From Nocardia pseudobrasiliensis NBRC 108224 (GTDB lineage Bacteria > Actinomycetota > Actinomycetes > Mycobacteriales > Mycobacteriaceae): a stretch of 64,000 nucleotides of DNA. The stretch spans positions 158,171 to 222,170 of the forward strand of contig NZ_BDBS01000023.1 of assembly GCF_001613105.1 (NCBI RefSeq). The letters are read 5' to 3'. Shown piece by piece: positions 58,098 through 64,000 of this stretch. Under the pieces are notes generated by a model, which made no database searches, had not been told where the DNA came from, and saw nothing but the letters and a program-made list of their open reading frames with translations. Within the stretch, counting starts at the first letter, position 1, and the number at the start of each line of letters is the position of its first letter. The position numbers and the translations under genes are program-made.

Positions 58098-58730
58098 CTA
58101 CGCGCTGACGGCGCCGATGATCACGCGACGTAGCACGCGGATGATCTCGTCGAGCGGCCGGCGCGGCTCCGAACCGCTCCACGCGTCGACCACGTAGTTG
58201 ACCGCGCCGATGATCGCGACCGATCGCATCTCGTAGTCACCGGGTGGGATCTCTCCTTGTAACGCAGCGTCTTCCGCGGCGCTGGCCAGCAGTGATCCCC
58301 AGGCCCGGCGCAACTCCAGGCGAAACTTCTCGACCTTCGGTCCCGCGCCGACCACCTCCACGAGCGCGACGCGCGCCTTGCGTGGATCGCGGCCGATGGC
58401 TTCGACATAGGCCCGCACGGCCGCGTCGATGGCTTCGACCGCACGGTGTTCCGAGGTATCGGCCAGCGCGGCCGATACCGCCTCCCGGGATTCCCGGTCG
58501 ATATGTTCGTAGAGCTCGAGCAGCAGCGATTCGCGCCCGGTGAACTCCTCGTAGAACTGCCGTGAGGAGAGTCCGGCATCTTTACAGATGGCTCCGACCG
58601 AGCTGTTGGCATAGCCGTCTCGGCTGAAAACCGTCAATCCGGACTCCAGAAAACGCGCACGTCGCTGCCGTTGCCGGTCTTCTACGGGCTGCCCGGCGTA
58701 CATCCTGCCCGCGTTCGTTTCCTGTGACAT
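58098..58730 (-). CDS. TetR-family transcriptional regulator
   Basis: The protein has 210 residues from ATG 58730, eight bases after TAAAGT (leaderless). The DNA-binding domain is RARFLESGLTVFSRDGYANS, VGAICKDAGLSSRQFYEEFT with Arg-Gln in the recognition helix. The C-terminal domain begins LLLELYEHIDRESREAVSAA and ends AIIGAVNYVVDAWSGSEPRR. There is no divergent partner nearby; the neighbours are the TrkA-like gene (34 bases downstream) and a long AT-rich gap upstream. Confidence 0.9.
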   Translation of the reverse strand: MSQETNAGRMYAGQPVEDRQRQRRARFLESGLTVFSRDGYANSSVGAICKDAGLSSRQFYEEFTGRESLLLELYEHIDRESREAVSAALADTSEHRAVEAIDAAVRAYVEAIGRDPRKARVALVEVVGAGPKVEKFRLELRRAWGSLLASAAEDAALQGEIPPGDYEMRSVAIIGAVNYVVDAWSGSEPRRPLDEIIRVLRRVIIGAVSA

Positions 58731-59335
58731 TGCGCGAGACTTTACCGAAGGGCCCGATCCCCTCGTCATAGATCGGGCTCATCGGTTGTACCTCCGACTT
58801 TCCTTGCGTTAGCCGGAAGTTGTCTCCCTGACCGCGTATACGGGTGAGAAACTGCACCCGCAGGTCACTGGCGATTTGCCGAATCGGACGATAGTCGATG
58901 GAACTGTTCAAGGGAAGAGTTTTTGGAGGATTTTTTTAGCTATTATTTGGAAGTTCTCAGCGCTGTGAGATTTCGATCCGATAATCGCAGTTGATTCGAC
59001 TTCTTACGGCAAGACGGACATATGACCGGACCAGGAAATACGACGGGACGGCCGGTACGACGGCGAAACTCGGGGGCGAAGCGGCGAATCCTTTGTGACA
59101 TTTCGGACAGGGCCGGGCAGGGCGGATGGCGCGCGACTCGGGCTCGGACGGCCGATACGGCCGAAATAGCGAATAGTTCGCCGAGCACACCCCGCGAGGG
59201 GCCGGATCGCCTGCGTGATAACGAAACGCTTTGTGCGGCAACATATTACGTTATCCATCGGGGTGAACCGTTCGCGCGCGGCCAATAGTTAAGCCACGGC
59301 TTGACTATTGGAGTCGAGTCCCTACACTTAAGTAG
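58731..59335. other. 605-base AT-rich intergenic gap
   Basis: The base composition is visibly lower in GC than elsewhere, with T-runs near 58920-58945 (GGATTTTTTTAGC). No frame in it shows coding character or a ribosome site, apart from accidental open frames. The right end holds the arsR promoter and operator (59282-59335). The left end must carry the promoter of the tetR gene at 58730. Nothing else is identified. Confidence 0.6.
59282..59311. promoter_or_regulatory. ArsR operator overlapping its promoter
   Basis: CCAATAGTTAAGCC (59282-59295) and GGCTTGACTATTGG (59298-59311) form an inverted repeat with one mismatch in 14. The right arm contains TTGACT (59301-59306), which with TACACT at 59123+200 (59323-59328) makes a promoter with a 16-base spacer. 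GTG 59336 starts seven bases after TACACT, so the transcript is probably leaderless and the bound repressor would cover the -35 box. Confidence 0.75.
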
Positions 59336-59674
59336 GTGCTTAACCAATTCGAGGACCTCGACCAGGTCTTCCGCGCACTCGCCGATCCGACTCGGCGGCA
59401 GCTGATCGAGCGGCTGAGTGCGGGTCCGGCGAGTGTGAGCTCGCTGGCGGAGCCGCTGCCGATGTCATTGGCGGCGGTGGTTCAACATCTGCAGGTACTG
59501 CAGGATGCCGGGCTGGTGCGGTCGGAAAAGGTTGGGAGAGTACGCACCTGCCAGTTGGTGCCCGAGGCGCTGCGGCCCGCCGAACGATGGTTGGGCGCGC
59601 GGCGCACCCGATGGGAGCACCGCCTGGACGCACTCGGCGAGATCCTCGCCGAACAGACCGATCACGAGGAGTAG
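59336..59674 (+). CDS. ArsR-family transcriptional regulator
   Basis: The protein has 112 residues. The winged helix-turn-helix reads DQVFRALADPTRRQLIERLS, LAEPLPMSLAAVVQHLQVLQ and DAGLVRSEKVGRVRTCQL. There are no metal-binding Cys pairs, which suits the subgroup that pairs with SRPBCC proteins rather than metals. The C-terminal W-x-x-RR-x-x-WEHRLD-x-L helix is typical of that subgroup. It is first gene of an operon with the SRPBCC protein (4 bases downstream) and a LOG-family protein. Confidence 0.93.
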   Translation: MLNQFEDLDQVFRALADPTRRQLIERLSAGPASVSSLAEPLPMSLAAVVQHLQVLQDAGLVRSEKVGRVRTCQLVPEALRPAERWLGARRTRWEHRLDALGEILAEQTDHEE

Positions 59675-59678
59675 AGCC

Positions 59679-60137
59679 ATGTCCGATCGCAATGTCACCC
59701 ACGCCACCTTCACCCTCGAGCGCGACTATCCGGCCACGCCCGCAGCGGTTTTCGCCGCCTGGTCGGATCCGGCGACCAAGGCCCGCTGGTTCGCGGGCGG
59801 TAGCGCCCGGCACGAACTGGACTTCCGCGTCGGCGGCCGGGAGACCGCCAAGGGCGTCCACGACGGGGTCGAGCTGAGCTTCGAGACGCTCTATCAGGAA
59901 CTCGTCCCCGACGAGCGACTGGTCTACACCTCCACGATGTACTGGGGCGAGACGGTCGCCACCGTCTCGCTCACCGCGGTGGAATTCGTTGCCACCGAGA
60001 GCGGTACACACCTGGTGGTCACCGAACACGGCGTCTATCTGGACGGCCATGAACAGCCCGCCTGGCGCGAACAGGGCACCGCCGATCAATTGTCCGCCCT
60101 CGCACAGGAACTCGAAGGCGCGGCCACCAGCCGATGA
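59679..60137 (+). CDS. SRPBCC-family (AHSA1-like) protein
   Basis: The protein has 152 residues from ATG 59679 with GAGGAG upstream. The START-like lipid-binding fold of the AHSA1 subgroup is indicated by HATFTLERDYPATPAAVFAA, WSDPATKARWFAGG, ERLVYTSTMYWG and a C-terminal W-R-x-Q-G-x-x-x-Q-L-x-x-L helix. Partners of ArsR in this arrangement are usually ligand-binding proteins of unknown ligand. The stop overlaps the LOG gene start by four bases. Confidence 0.9.
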   Translation: MSDRNVTHATFTLERDYPATPAAVFAAWSDPATKARWFAGGSARHELDFRVGGRETAKGVHDGVELSFETLYQELVPDERLVYTSTMYWGETVATVSLTAVEFVATESGTHLVVTEHGVYLDGHEQPAWREQGTADQLSALAQELEGAATSR

Positions 60138-60625
60138 CCATGCCGTATCAGGTCGCGGTCTGCGGTCCCCGCGACTGCGACCCCACCGAGGCCGCCCGCG
60201 CCCGCGAAATCGGCCGACTCCTTGCCGAAGCCGAGGCAACGGTGCTCTGCGGTGGCGGCACCGGCGTCATGACGGCCGTGGCCGAAGGAGCCAGCGACGC
60301 CGGCGGTCTGGTGATCGGCATACGCCCCGACACCGACCGCTCCGCAACCTGTCCACGATTGTCCGCCGTGTTGTACACGAATATGGGCGAGGCCCGAAAC
60401 GCGATCCTGATCGAATCCGCCGACGCGGTCATCGTGATCGGCGGATCGTGGGGGACGCTGTCGGAACTCGCCCTCGCCCACCGCCGGGGCGGCATTCCCA
60501 TTGTCTCACTGGGCGGTTGGTCCATAGCCGACACCCACGGCCAACCCATTCCGATCACCACCGCGGCCGACCCCGCCGAGGCAGTGGCCTACGCTCTCGG
60601 CCGAGCCCGAGGACATCGGACCTGA
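60134..60625 (+). CDS. TIGR00725-type Rossmann protein (SLOG/LOG-like)
   Basis: The protein has 163 residues with the SLOG signature: VAVCGPRDCDPTEAARAREI, ATVLCGGGTGVMTAVAEGAS (nucleotide loop) and AVIVIGGSWGTLSELALAHR. Related LOG proteins cleave or bind nucleotide derivatives, but this subgroup lacks the full PGGxGT-x-x-E cytokinin-hydrolase motif (GGSWGTLSE instead). It is coupled by ATGA to the SRPBCC gene. Confidence 0.88.
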   Translation: MTMPYQVAVCGPRDCDPTEAARAREIGRLLAEAEATVLCGGGTGVMTAVAEGASDAGGLVIGIRPDTDRSATCPRLSAVLYTNMGEARNAILIESADAVIVIGGSWGTLSELALAHRRGGIPIVSLGGWSIADTHGQPIPITTAADPAEAVAYALGRARGHRT

Positions 60626-60774
60626 GACTGCCGACCGAGCCGCCGTTGCGAACGGTGCGGCCATCGCGAATTCCGGTCGGCAGCGACGCGGTGGCGGCAA
60701 CCCATGCGGGTGGTTCGGCTGCGTGCGAAGGCTGGGGGCGATTGGCTGGTGATTCGTGGGGGGCGGTTGTCGTG

Positions 60775-61242
60775 TTACTCCGGTAGGCGGTCGGGTGGGA
60801 AGCGGTGGGCGGCGATGGGGCGCAGGTGGTCTCGGAGGAGGGGGCCGTGGGTGCCGAACAGTTCGGTGTCTGTGTCGACCGCGATCTGGATTCCGCGCTT
60901 GGCCAGTTCTTTTCCGGCGGTGGTCAGTTCGAGGCGATAGGTGCGGGCGTCTACCGGGTCGGGGTTGCGGCGCAGGAGATTTCGGTCTTCCAGAGTGCGG
61001 ATCACTCGGGAGGCCATGGTGCGGTCGGTGCCGGACATATCGGCGGCCTGCTGTTGGGTGGGTGGGTTGCCTTGGCGCGCAAGCCATCCGGTGGAGGCCA
61101 GCAGGTTGAACTGGGTGGGGGTCAGGCCGAGTGGCTGCAGGTTGCGTTCGAGGGTGGCTCGCCATTCCAGAGCGGCGTGATGCAGCCAGAAGCCCGGGCT
61201 CTGCAATGGGCCCTGTGGGGTGGCGTGCGGGCGCTCAGGCAC
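60775..61242 (-). CDS. MarR-family transcriptional regulator
   Basis: The protein has 155 residues from GTG 61242, which lies inside the 3' end of the upstream SRPBCC gene (8-base overlap). The winged helix includes LTPTQFNLLASTGWLARQGN, QQQAADMSGTDRTMASRVIR and the wing NPDPVDARTYRLELTTAGKE. It is the second gene of a two-gene operon whose promoter carries two GTTGC-N4-GCAAC operators (61673-61711), probably its own. Confidence 0.92.
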   Translation of the reverse strand: MPERPHATPQGPLQSPGFWLHHAALEWRATLERNLQPLGLTPTQFNLLASTGWLARQGNPPTQQQAADMSGTDRTMASRVIRTLEDRNLLRRNPDPVDARTYRLELTTAGKELAKRGIQIAVDTDTELFGTHGPLLRDHLRPIAAHRFPPDRLPE

Positions 61243-61660
61243 GGCGCGCGACTTCCGCCTCGAGTGCGGCGAAGGTGTGCGGCATATCGGCACGCATGGC
61301 CTTCTCCCAGATCCAGTGGAACAGCGGGCCGAACGGACCGTGCACCTCGACCGTTTCCGCGACGCGCACGGCTCCGTCTCCGAGCGGTTCGTAGGTGCGA
61401 TGTCCGCGCAGCTTTCCGAACGGGATCCCGGCCTCACTGGTCCACGATCGCTTCGGCTCCACCGCGACGATCCGGAATGGCCCGGCGGGGGCGCCCTTCG
61501 GCTTCACCCAGCCCTTGGTACCCGGCGCGAACGGGCCCTCGATCCGCGACTTCTCCTCGTGCGGATCCCAGTCGGCCCAGCGCGCCACATCGGTGGCCAC
61601 CGTCCAGATCTGGTCGATATCGCCGGTGATCACGGCCTCTTCGGTGAACGAGTACATCAT
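61235..61660 (-). CDS. SRPBCC-family protein (polyketide cyclase/dehydrase-like)
   Basis: The protein has 141 residues starting MMYSFTEEAVITGDIDQIWT (the second Met is an alternative start). The START-like fold is shown by VATDVARWADWDPHEEKSRI, GPFAPGTKGWVKPKGAPAGP and a C-terminal helix after FHWIWEKAMRADMPHTFAAL. Proteins like it bind hydrophobic small molecules. In M. tuberculosis a relative (Rv0910) is the toxin partner of the Rv0909 antitoxin, but here the antitoxin-like gene is 52 kb away and the partner is a MarR regulator. Confidence 0.88.
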   Translation of the reverse strand: MMYSFTEEAVITGDIDQIWTVATDVARWADWDPHEEKSRIEGPFAPGTKGWVKPKGAPAGPFRIVAVEPKRSWTSEAGIPFGKLRGHRTYEPLGDGAVRVAETVEVHGPFGPLFHWIWEKAMRADMPHTFAALEAEVARRA

Positions 61661-61672
61661 GAGATCTCCAGG

Positions 61673-61711
61673 TTGTTGCTACAGCAACAATATACTGTTG
61701 CCGCAGCAACA
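61673..61711. promoter_or_regulatory. two operators upstream of SRPBCC-marR operon
   Basis: TTGTTGC-TACA-GCAACAA (61673-61690) and TGTTGC-CGCA-GCAACA (61696-61711) are perfect inverted repeats of one motif. Their centres are about 22 bases apart, two helical turns. They lie 13-51 bases upstream of the SRPBCC ATG, where a bound MarR dimer pair would block transcription. Confidence 0.82.
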
Positions 61712-61732
61712 ATCAAGAGGGCCCGATTCGGA

Positions 61733-62692
61733 CTATCGCGTGATGCGGTCGAGGGCCTGTTCGGCCTCGTCGACGATCCGCCTGACGATGTCCTCCGCGG
61801 AATCGACGGAGGTGACCAGGCCGACGCCCTGACCGGCCCATACGGGTGCGACACTCAGATCGCCGCGTGCGGCCGCGTCGATGTACTCCGCCAGAGTCGC
61901 TGTATCCGAACGCAGTTCGTCGTCGCGGTCGCGCCAGCGCTCGAGGACCTCGTTGCGCAGCGTACGAGCGGGATAGCGATGCGGCCAGGCGGAACCGCGC
62001 GCGATATCGAGGGTGCGGTTGACTTCGGTGTCCTCACCGTCGGCATCGAGCAGCGCCTTGACGATTTCCGCCGAAACCAGCGCCTCGGGGGTCGCCTGGA
62101 AGCGGGTGCCGATGAGCGCACCGGCCGCGCCGAGGGTCAGCGCCGCGGCCAGACCGCGCCCGTCGCCGATCCCGCCCGCGGCCAGCACCGGAGTCGACCC
62201 GGCCAGGTCGACCACTGCGGTGACGAAAGACATTGTGCCCAAGCCGTGTTCACCGCAGTGCCCACCCGCGTCACTGCCCTGCGCGACGATGATGTCCGCG
62301 CCGACGTCGACCGCGCGGCGGGCCTCATCCAGATCGGTCACCTGCAGGATCAGTTCGGCCTCGGAATCGTGCACCCGCCGCGCGAACGGTTGCGGATCAC
62401 CGAAGGACAGCACGATCGCCGCGGGCTGGAACTCCAGGGCGAAGGCCACCGCGTCGGGATCGATGGCCCAGACCAGAAAGCCGATGCCCCACGGGTTCGC
62501 GGTGGACTTCCGGGCGATGCCCGCCTCCCGGGTCAACCAGTCGCGATCGCCGCGACCGGCGCCGATCAGGCCGAGCCCGCCCCCGTTGGAGACCGCGGCC
62601 GCGAGGGCGCCGCCCGCCTCGCCACCCATCGGCGCCGAGGCGATCGGATGCGCGATGGACATGAGATTCGTGAACGAAGTCCGCAGAGCCAT
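61733..62692 (-). CDS. nitronate monooxygenase
   Basis: This 319-residue FMN-dependent TIM barrel of the nitronate monooxygenase/2-nitropropane dioxygenase family shows HPIASAPMGGEAGGALAAAV, SNGGGLGLIGAGRG, DIIVAQGSDAGGHCGEHGLG with the catalytic His, VLAAGGIGDGRGLAAALTLG and GALIGTRFQATPEA. It detoxifies alkyl nitronates such as propionate-3-nitronate. It lies 72 bases upstream of the SRPBCC operon region in opposite functional context but on the same strand; no shared operon is evident. Confidence 0.93.
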   Translation of the reverse strand: MALRTSFTNLMSIAHPIASAPMGGEAGGALAAAVSNGGGLGLIGAGRGDRDWLTREAGIARKSTANPWGIGFLVWAIDPDAVAFALEFQPAAIVLSFGDPQPFARRVHDSEAELILQVTDLDEARRAVDVGADIIVAQGSDAGGHCGEHGLGTMSFVTAVVDLAGSTPVLAAGGIGDGRGLAAALTLGAAGALIGTRFQATPEALVSAEIVKALLDADGEDTEVNRTLDIARGSAWPHRYPARTLRNEVLERWRDRDDELRSDTATLAEYIDAAARGDLSVAPVWAGQGVGLVTSVDSAEDIVRRIVDEAEQALDRITR

Positions 62693-62716
62693 GCCTACGA
62701 GCTTGGCACGGTTCGG

Positions 62717-63790
62717 CTAGACCTTCGTGAAGGGTGTGGGAGTCGAGCCGGTCCAGCGGTACAGATGCGCGGTGCCGGTCTGCTTCTTACCGCTCGTCCC
62801 CTTCGTCACGACGTAATACCGGCCGTCGCCCAGGGCCACGAGTCCGTATGGGGCCTCGAATTTCCAGCCGCGGGTGCCGGTGTTTTCGTCTTCCAGTCCG
62901 CCCGGAGCGAGCGGGAGGACGAGACCCTGCTCCGGCCGCGGTTGGCCCTGCAGATCCTGTCGCTGCGGCTGAGCGCTCGCCTCGATCATGAAGAACGGGT
63001 AGTTGGGGAACTCCGGCTTCTTGCCGGGATAGACCGCCAGGAACCAGTTGGCGGTGTGCGGGTCGTACTCGAGGTTCTGCACGCCGTAGGTGGTGTTGCC
63101 GGTGTAGACGAAGTATTTGCCCGCGGGGGCGGCCGGGCCGCTGGTGTGCGGGGCGTTCTGGTTTAGCGGGCGTTCATAGGCGCGCCAGTCGGCGATGTCG
63201 TACTGCAGCAGGATCTGGTAGTCGTTGTCGTCGCGGTCGAGGTCGGAGTAGATGCCGTAGGCGACGGTGAGTTTCGGTGCGCCGTCTCGGGCCCCGAAAG
63301 TGGGGCCGAAGGCCACGCCGTCGATTCCGCTGCACCCGTAGCGATGCCCGGGTGCGGTGTAATCGGCGACGACCTCGCGCAGGTAAACGGATTTGACCAG
63401 TCCGGAGGACACGGCATCCATATCGCGCTCGGTGATGCGATCGCCGTCGATCACCGCGATATAGAACGCATTGGCGTCGGCGTATTCGAGGGATCCGTAC
63501 ACCCGGCCGTCCTGCGGGTTGAAGGCCAGATCACCGAGATGTCCGGTGAAGCCTTCGACCGTGCCGAGAACCCTGCCCTGCAGATCGGTCTTCACCAGAA
63601 GATCGGTGAAGGAGAAATACATGACGCCCTTCTGCTCGTCGAGGGCGATGCCCTGGACGTGACCGGATTGCCATGCGCCGCCGGAGATTTGCGTCGGCAG
63701 CTGCCCGGGCGTCGCCTGTGCGGGCGGTGTTCCCAAGACGAGTCCCAGCAAAAGCATCGGCAGGCCGATGCGAAGAATTCGAGTCCACAT
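62717..63790 (-). CDS. secreted beta-propeller-like protein of unknown function
   Basis: The protein has 357 residues with a signal peptide MWTRILRIGLPMLLLGLVLG (cleavage near residue 26). The mature part shows propeller-like repeats: HVQGIALDEQKGVMYFSFTD, HLGDLAFNPQDGRVYGSLEY, VQNLEYDPHTANWFLAVYPG and APYGLVALGDGRYYVVTKGT. There is a single Cys, in a GYGCSGIDGVAFGPTFGARD-like stretch. A lactonase or lyase of the propeller class is possible, but no catalytic signature is recognised. It is 24 bases upstream of the nitronate monooxygenase gene's start on the same strand. Confidence 0.72.
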   Translation of the reverse strand: MWTRILRIGLPMLLLGLVLGTPPAQATPGQLPTQISGGAWQSGHVQGIALDEQKGVMYFSFTDLLVKTDLQGRVLGTVEGFTGHLGDLAFNPQDGRVYGSLEYADANAFYIAVIDGDRITERDMDAVSSGLVKSVYLREVVADYTAPGHRYGCSGIDGVAFGPTFGARDGAPKLTVAYGIYSDLDRDDNDYQILLQYDIADWRAYERPLNQNAPHTSGPAAPAGKYFVYTGNTTYGVQNLEYDPHTANWFLAVYPGKKPEFPNYPFFMIEASAQPQRQDLQGQPRPEQGLVLPLAPGGLEDENTGTRGWKFEAPYGLVALGDGRYYVVTKGTSGKKQTGTAHLYRWTGSTPTPFTKV

Positions 63791-63964
63791 ACCGCATCCC
63801 TATCCTCGACCAAGATCAGGGCCGCGACATTACCGAGCGGAACGGAACGGGATTGCGGGCGCAAAGCCAACGGCGGGCATCGATCGGATGAGCGGCGGTG
63901 GTCCGCGGATTGTCGATTGTGCAAATGGCACAGCAGGATTCGGCGAATATGGTTCGGATACGCG

Positions 63965-63994
63965 GAAGGCCCCGACCAAACGGTCGGGGCCTTC
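63965..63994. terminator. hairpin terminator at the right edge
   Basis: GAAGGCCCCGACC (63965-63977) pairs perfectly with GGTCGGGGCCTTC (63982-63994) around AAAC. It probably ends a gene lying beyond the window. The 174 bases between it and the secreted protein start at 63790 show no gene. Confidence 0.75.
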
Positions 63995-64000
63995 GCGAAT

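Noticed and set aside
59022..59288. An 88-codon frame in the AT-rich gap
   Set aside because: It is Arg-rich and shows no protein-like pattern; it lacks a ribosome site and overlaps the arsR operator.
1..64000. CRISPR arrays, tRNA/rRNA genes, transposases or prophage genes
   Set aside because: No regular spacer-repeat array, cloverleaf sequence, transposase motif or phage structural gene was seen on either strand.

Overview
The window is one contiguous piece of high-GC actinomycete chromosome, most likely from Nocardia or a close mycolic-acid-containing relative. The pointers are a helix-turn-helix/DUF397 regulator pair, an isocitrate lyase followed by fadB2 as in mycobacteria, a RamB-type regulator, a PapA-like acyltransferase, a LigB-type ATP-dependent DNA ligase, a DUF4254 protein, many TetR/MarR regulators, and many genes whose start codon lies 6-8 bases after a TANNNT box (leaderless transcripts). 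I saw no rRNA, tRNA, CRISPR array, prophage or transposase.

Layout. 1-5 kb: a partial secreted protein, the DUF5753/DUF397 pair, a decayed tetR remnant joined to a decapitated DUF4383 gene, a PapA-like acyltransferase and two TetR regulators. 5-13 kb: a secreted CocE/NonD hydrolase, a three-gene lipase operon coupled by 4-base overlaps, a small MT0933-type antitoxin-like protein, and three secreted proteins (a five-bladed-propeller glycosidase, a DUF2961/GH172 protein and an SMP-30-like protein). 13-19.5 kb: a MetE-family protein that has lost three of its four zinc ligands, a long perfect hairpin, fadB2, a hairpin-rich gap, icl, and a divergent secreted lipase; the icl-lipase gap holds a perfect CRP/GlxR-type box. 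19.5-29 kb: purine catabolism (fused Fe-S/Mo xanthine dehydrogenase, FAD subunit, 5-hydroxyisourate hydrolase, OHCU decarboxylase, MocA-like and XdhC maturation factors) beside an NMT1/SsuA-type ABC importer; no urate oxidase lies here.

29.9-38.8 kb is the most coherent system: two divergent operons for import and catabolism of an amino sugar, probably N-acetylgalactosamine or N-acetylglucosamine. One strand carries SIS isomerase/deaminase, ROK kinase, a 57-residue protein made of three 9-residue repeats, NagA deacetylase, PfkB-type kinase and class II aldolase. The other carries a sugar-binding lipoprotein, two permeases and a DeoR regulator. TTGATC half-sites lie between them. The repeat protein is coupled on both sides and is the best candidate for something undescribed.

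38.8-49 kb: a RelE/Phd-type toxin-antitoxin pair, an SDR/MarR pair with two operators, a DUF4254 protein, a lipase fragment, LigB, RamB, an AhpD-like protein, an LLM oxidoreductase, and two divergent regulator/enzyme pairs with clear palindromic operators. 49-64 kb: an unrecognised two-gene operon (one CARDB-like protein, one membrane protein), dihydrolipoyl dehydrogenase, an S9 oligopeptidase, an alpha/beta hydrolase, a TrkA/RCK-type two-helix membrane protein without a visible K+ filter, TetR, an ArsR-SRPBCC-LOG operon, a MarR-SRPBCC operon with two operators, a nitronate monooxygenase and a secreted propeller-like protein.
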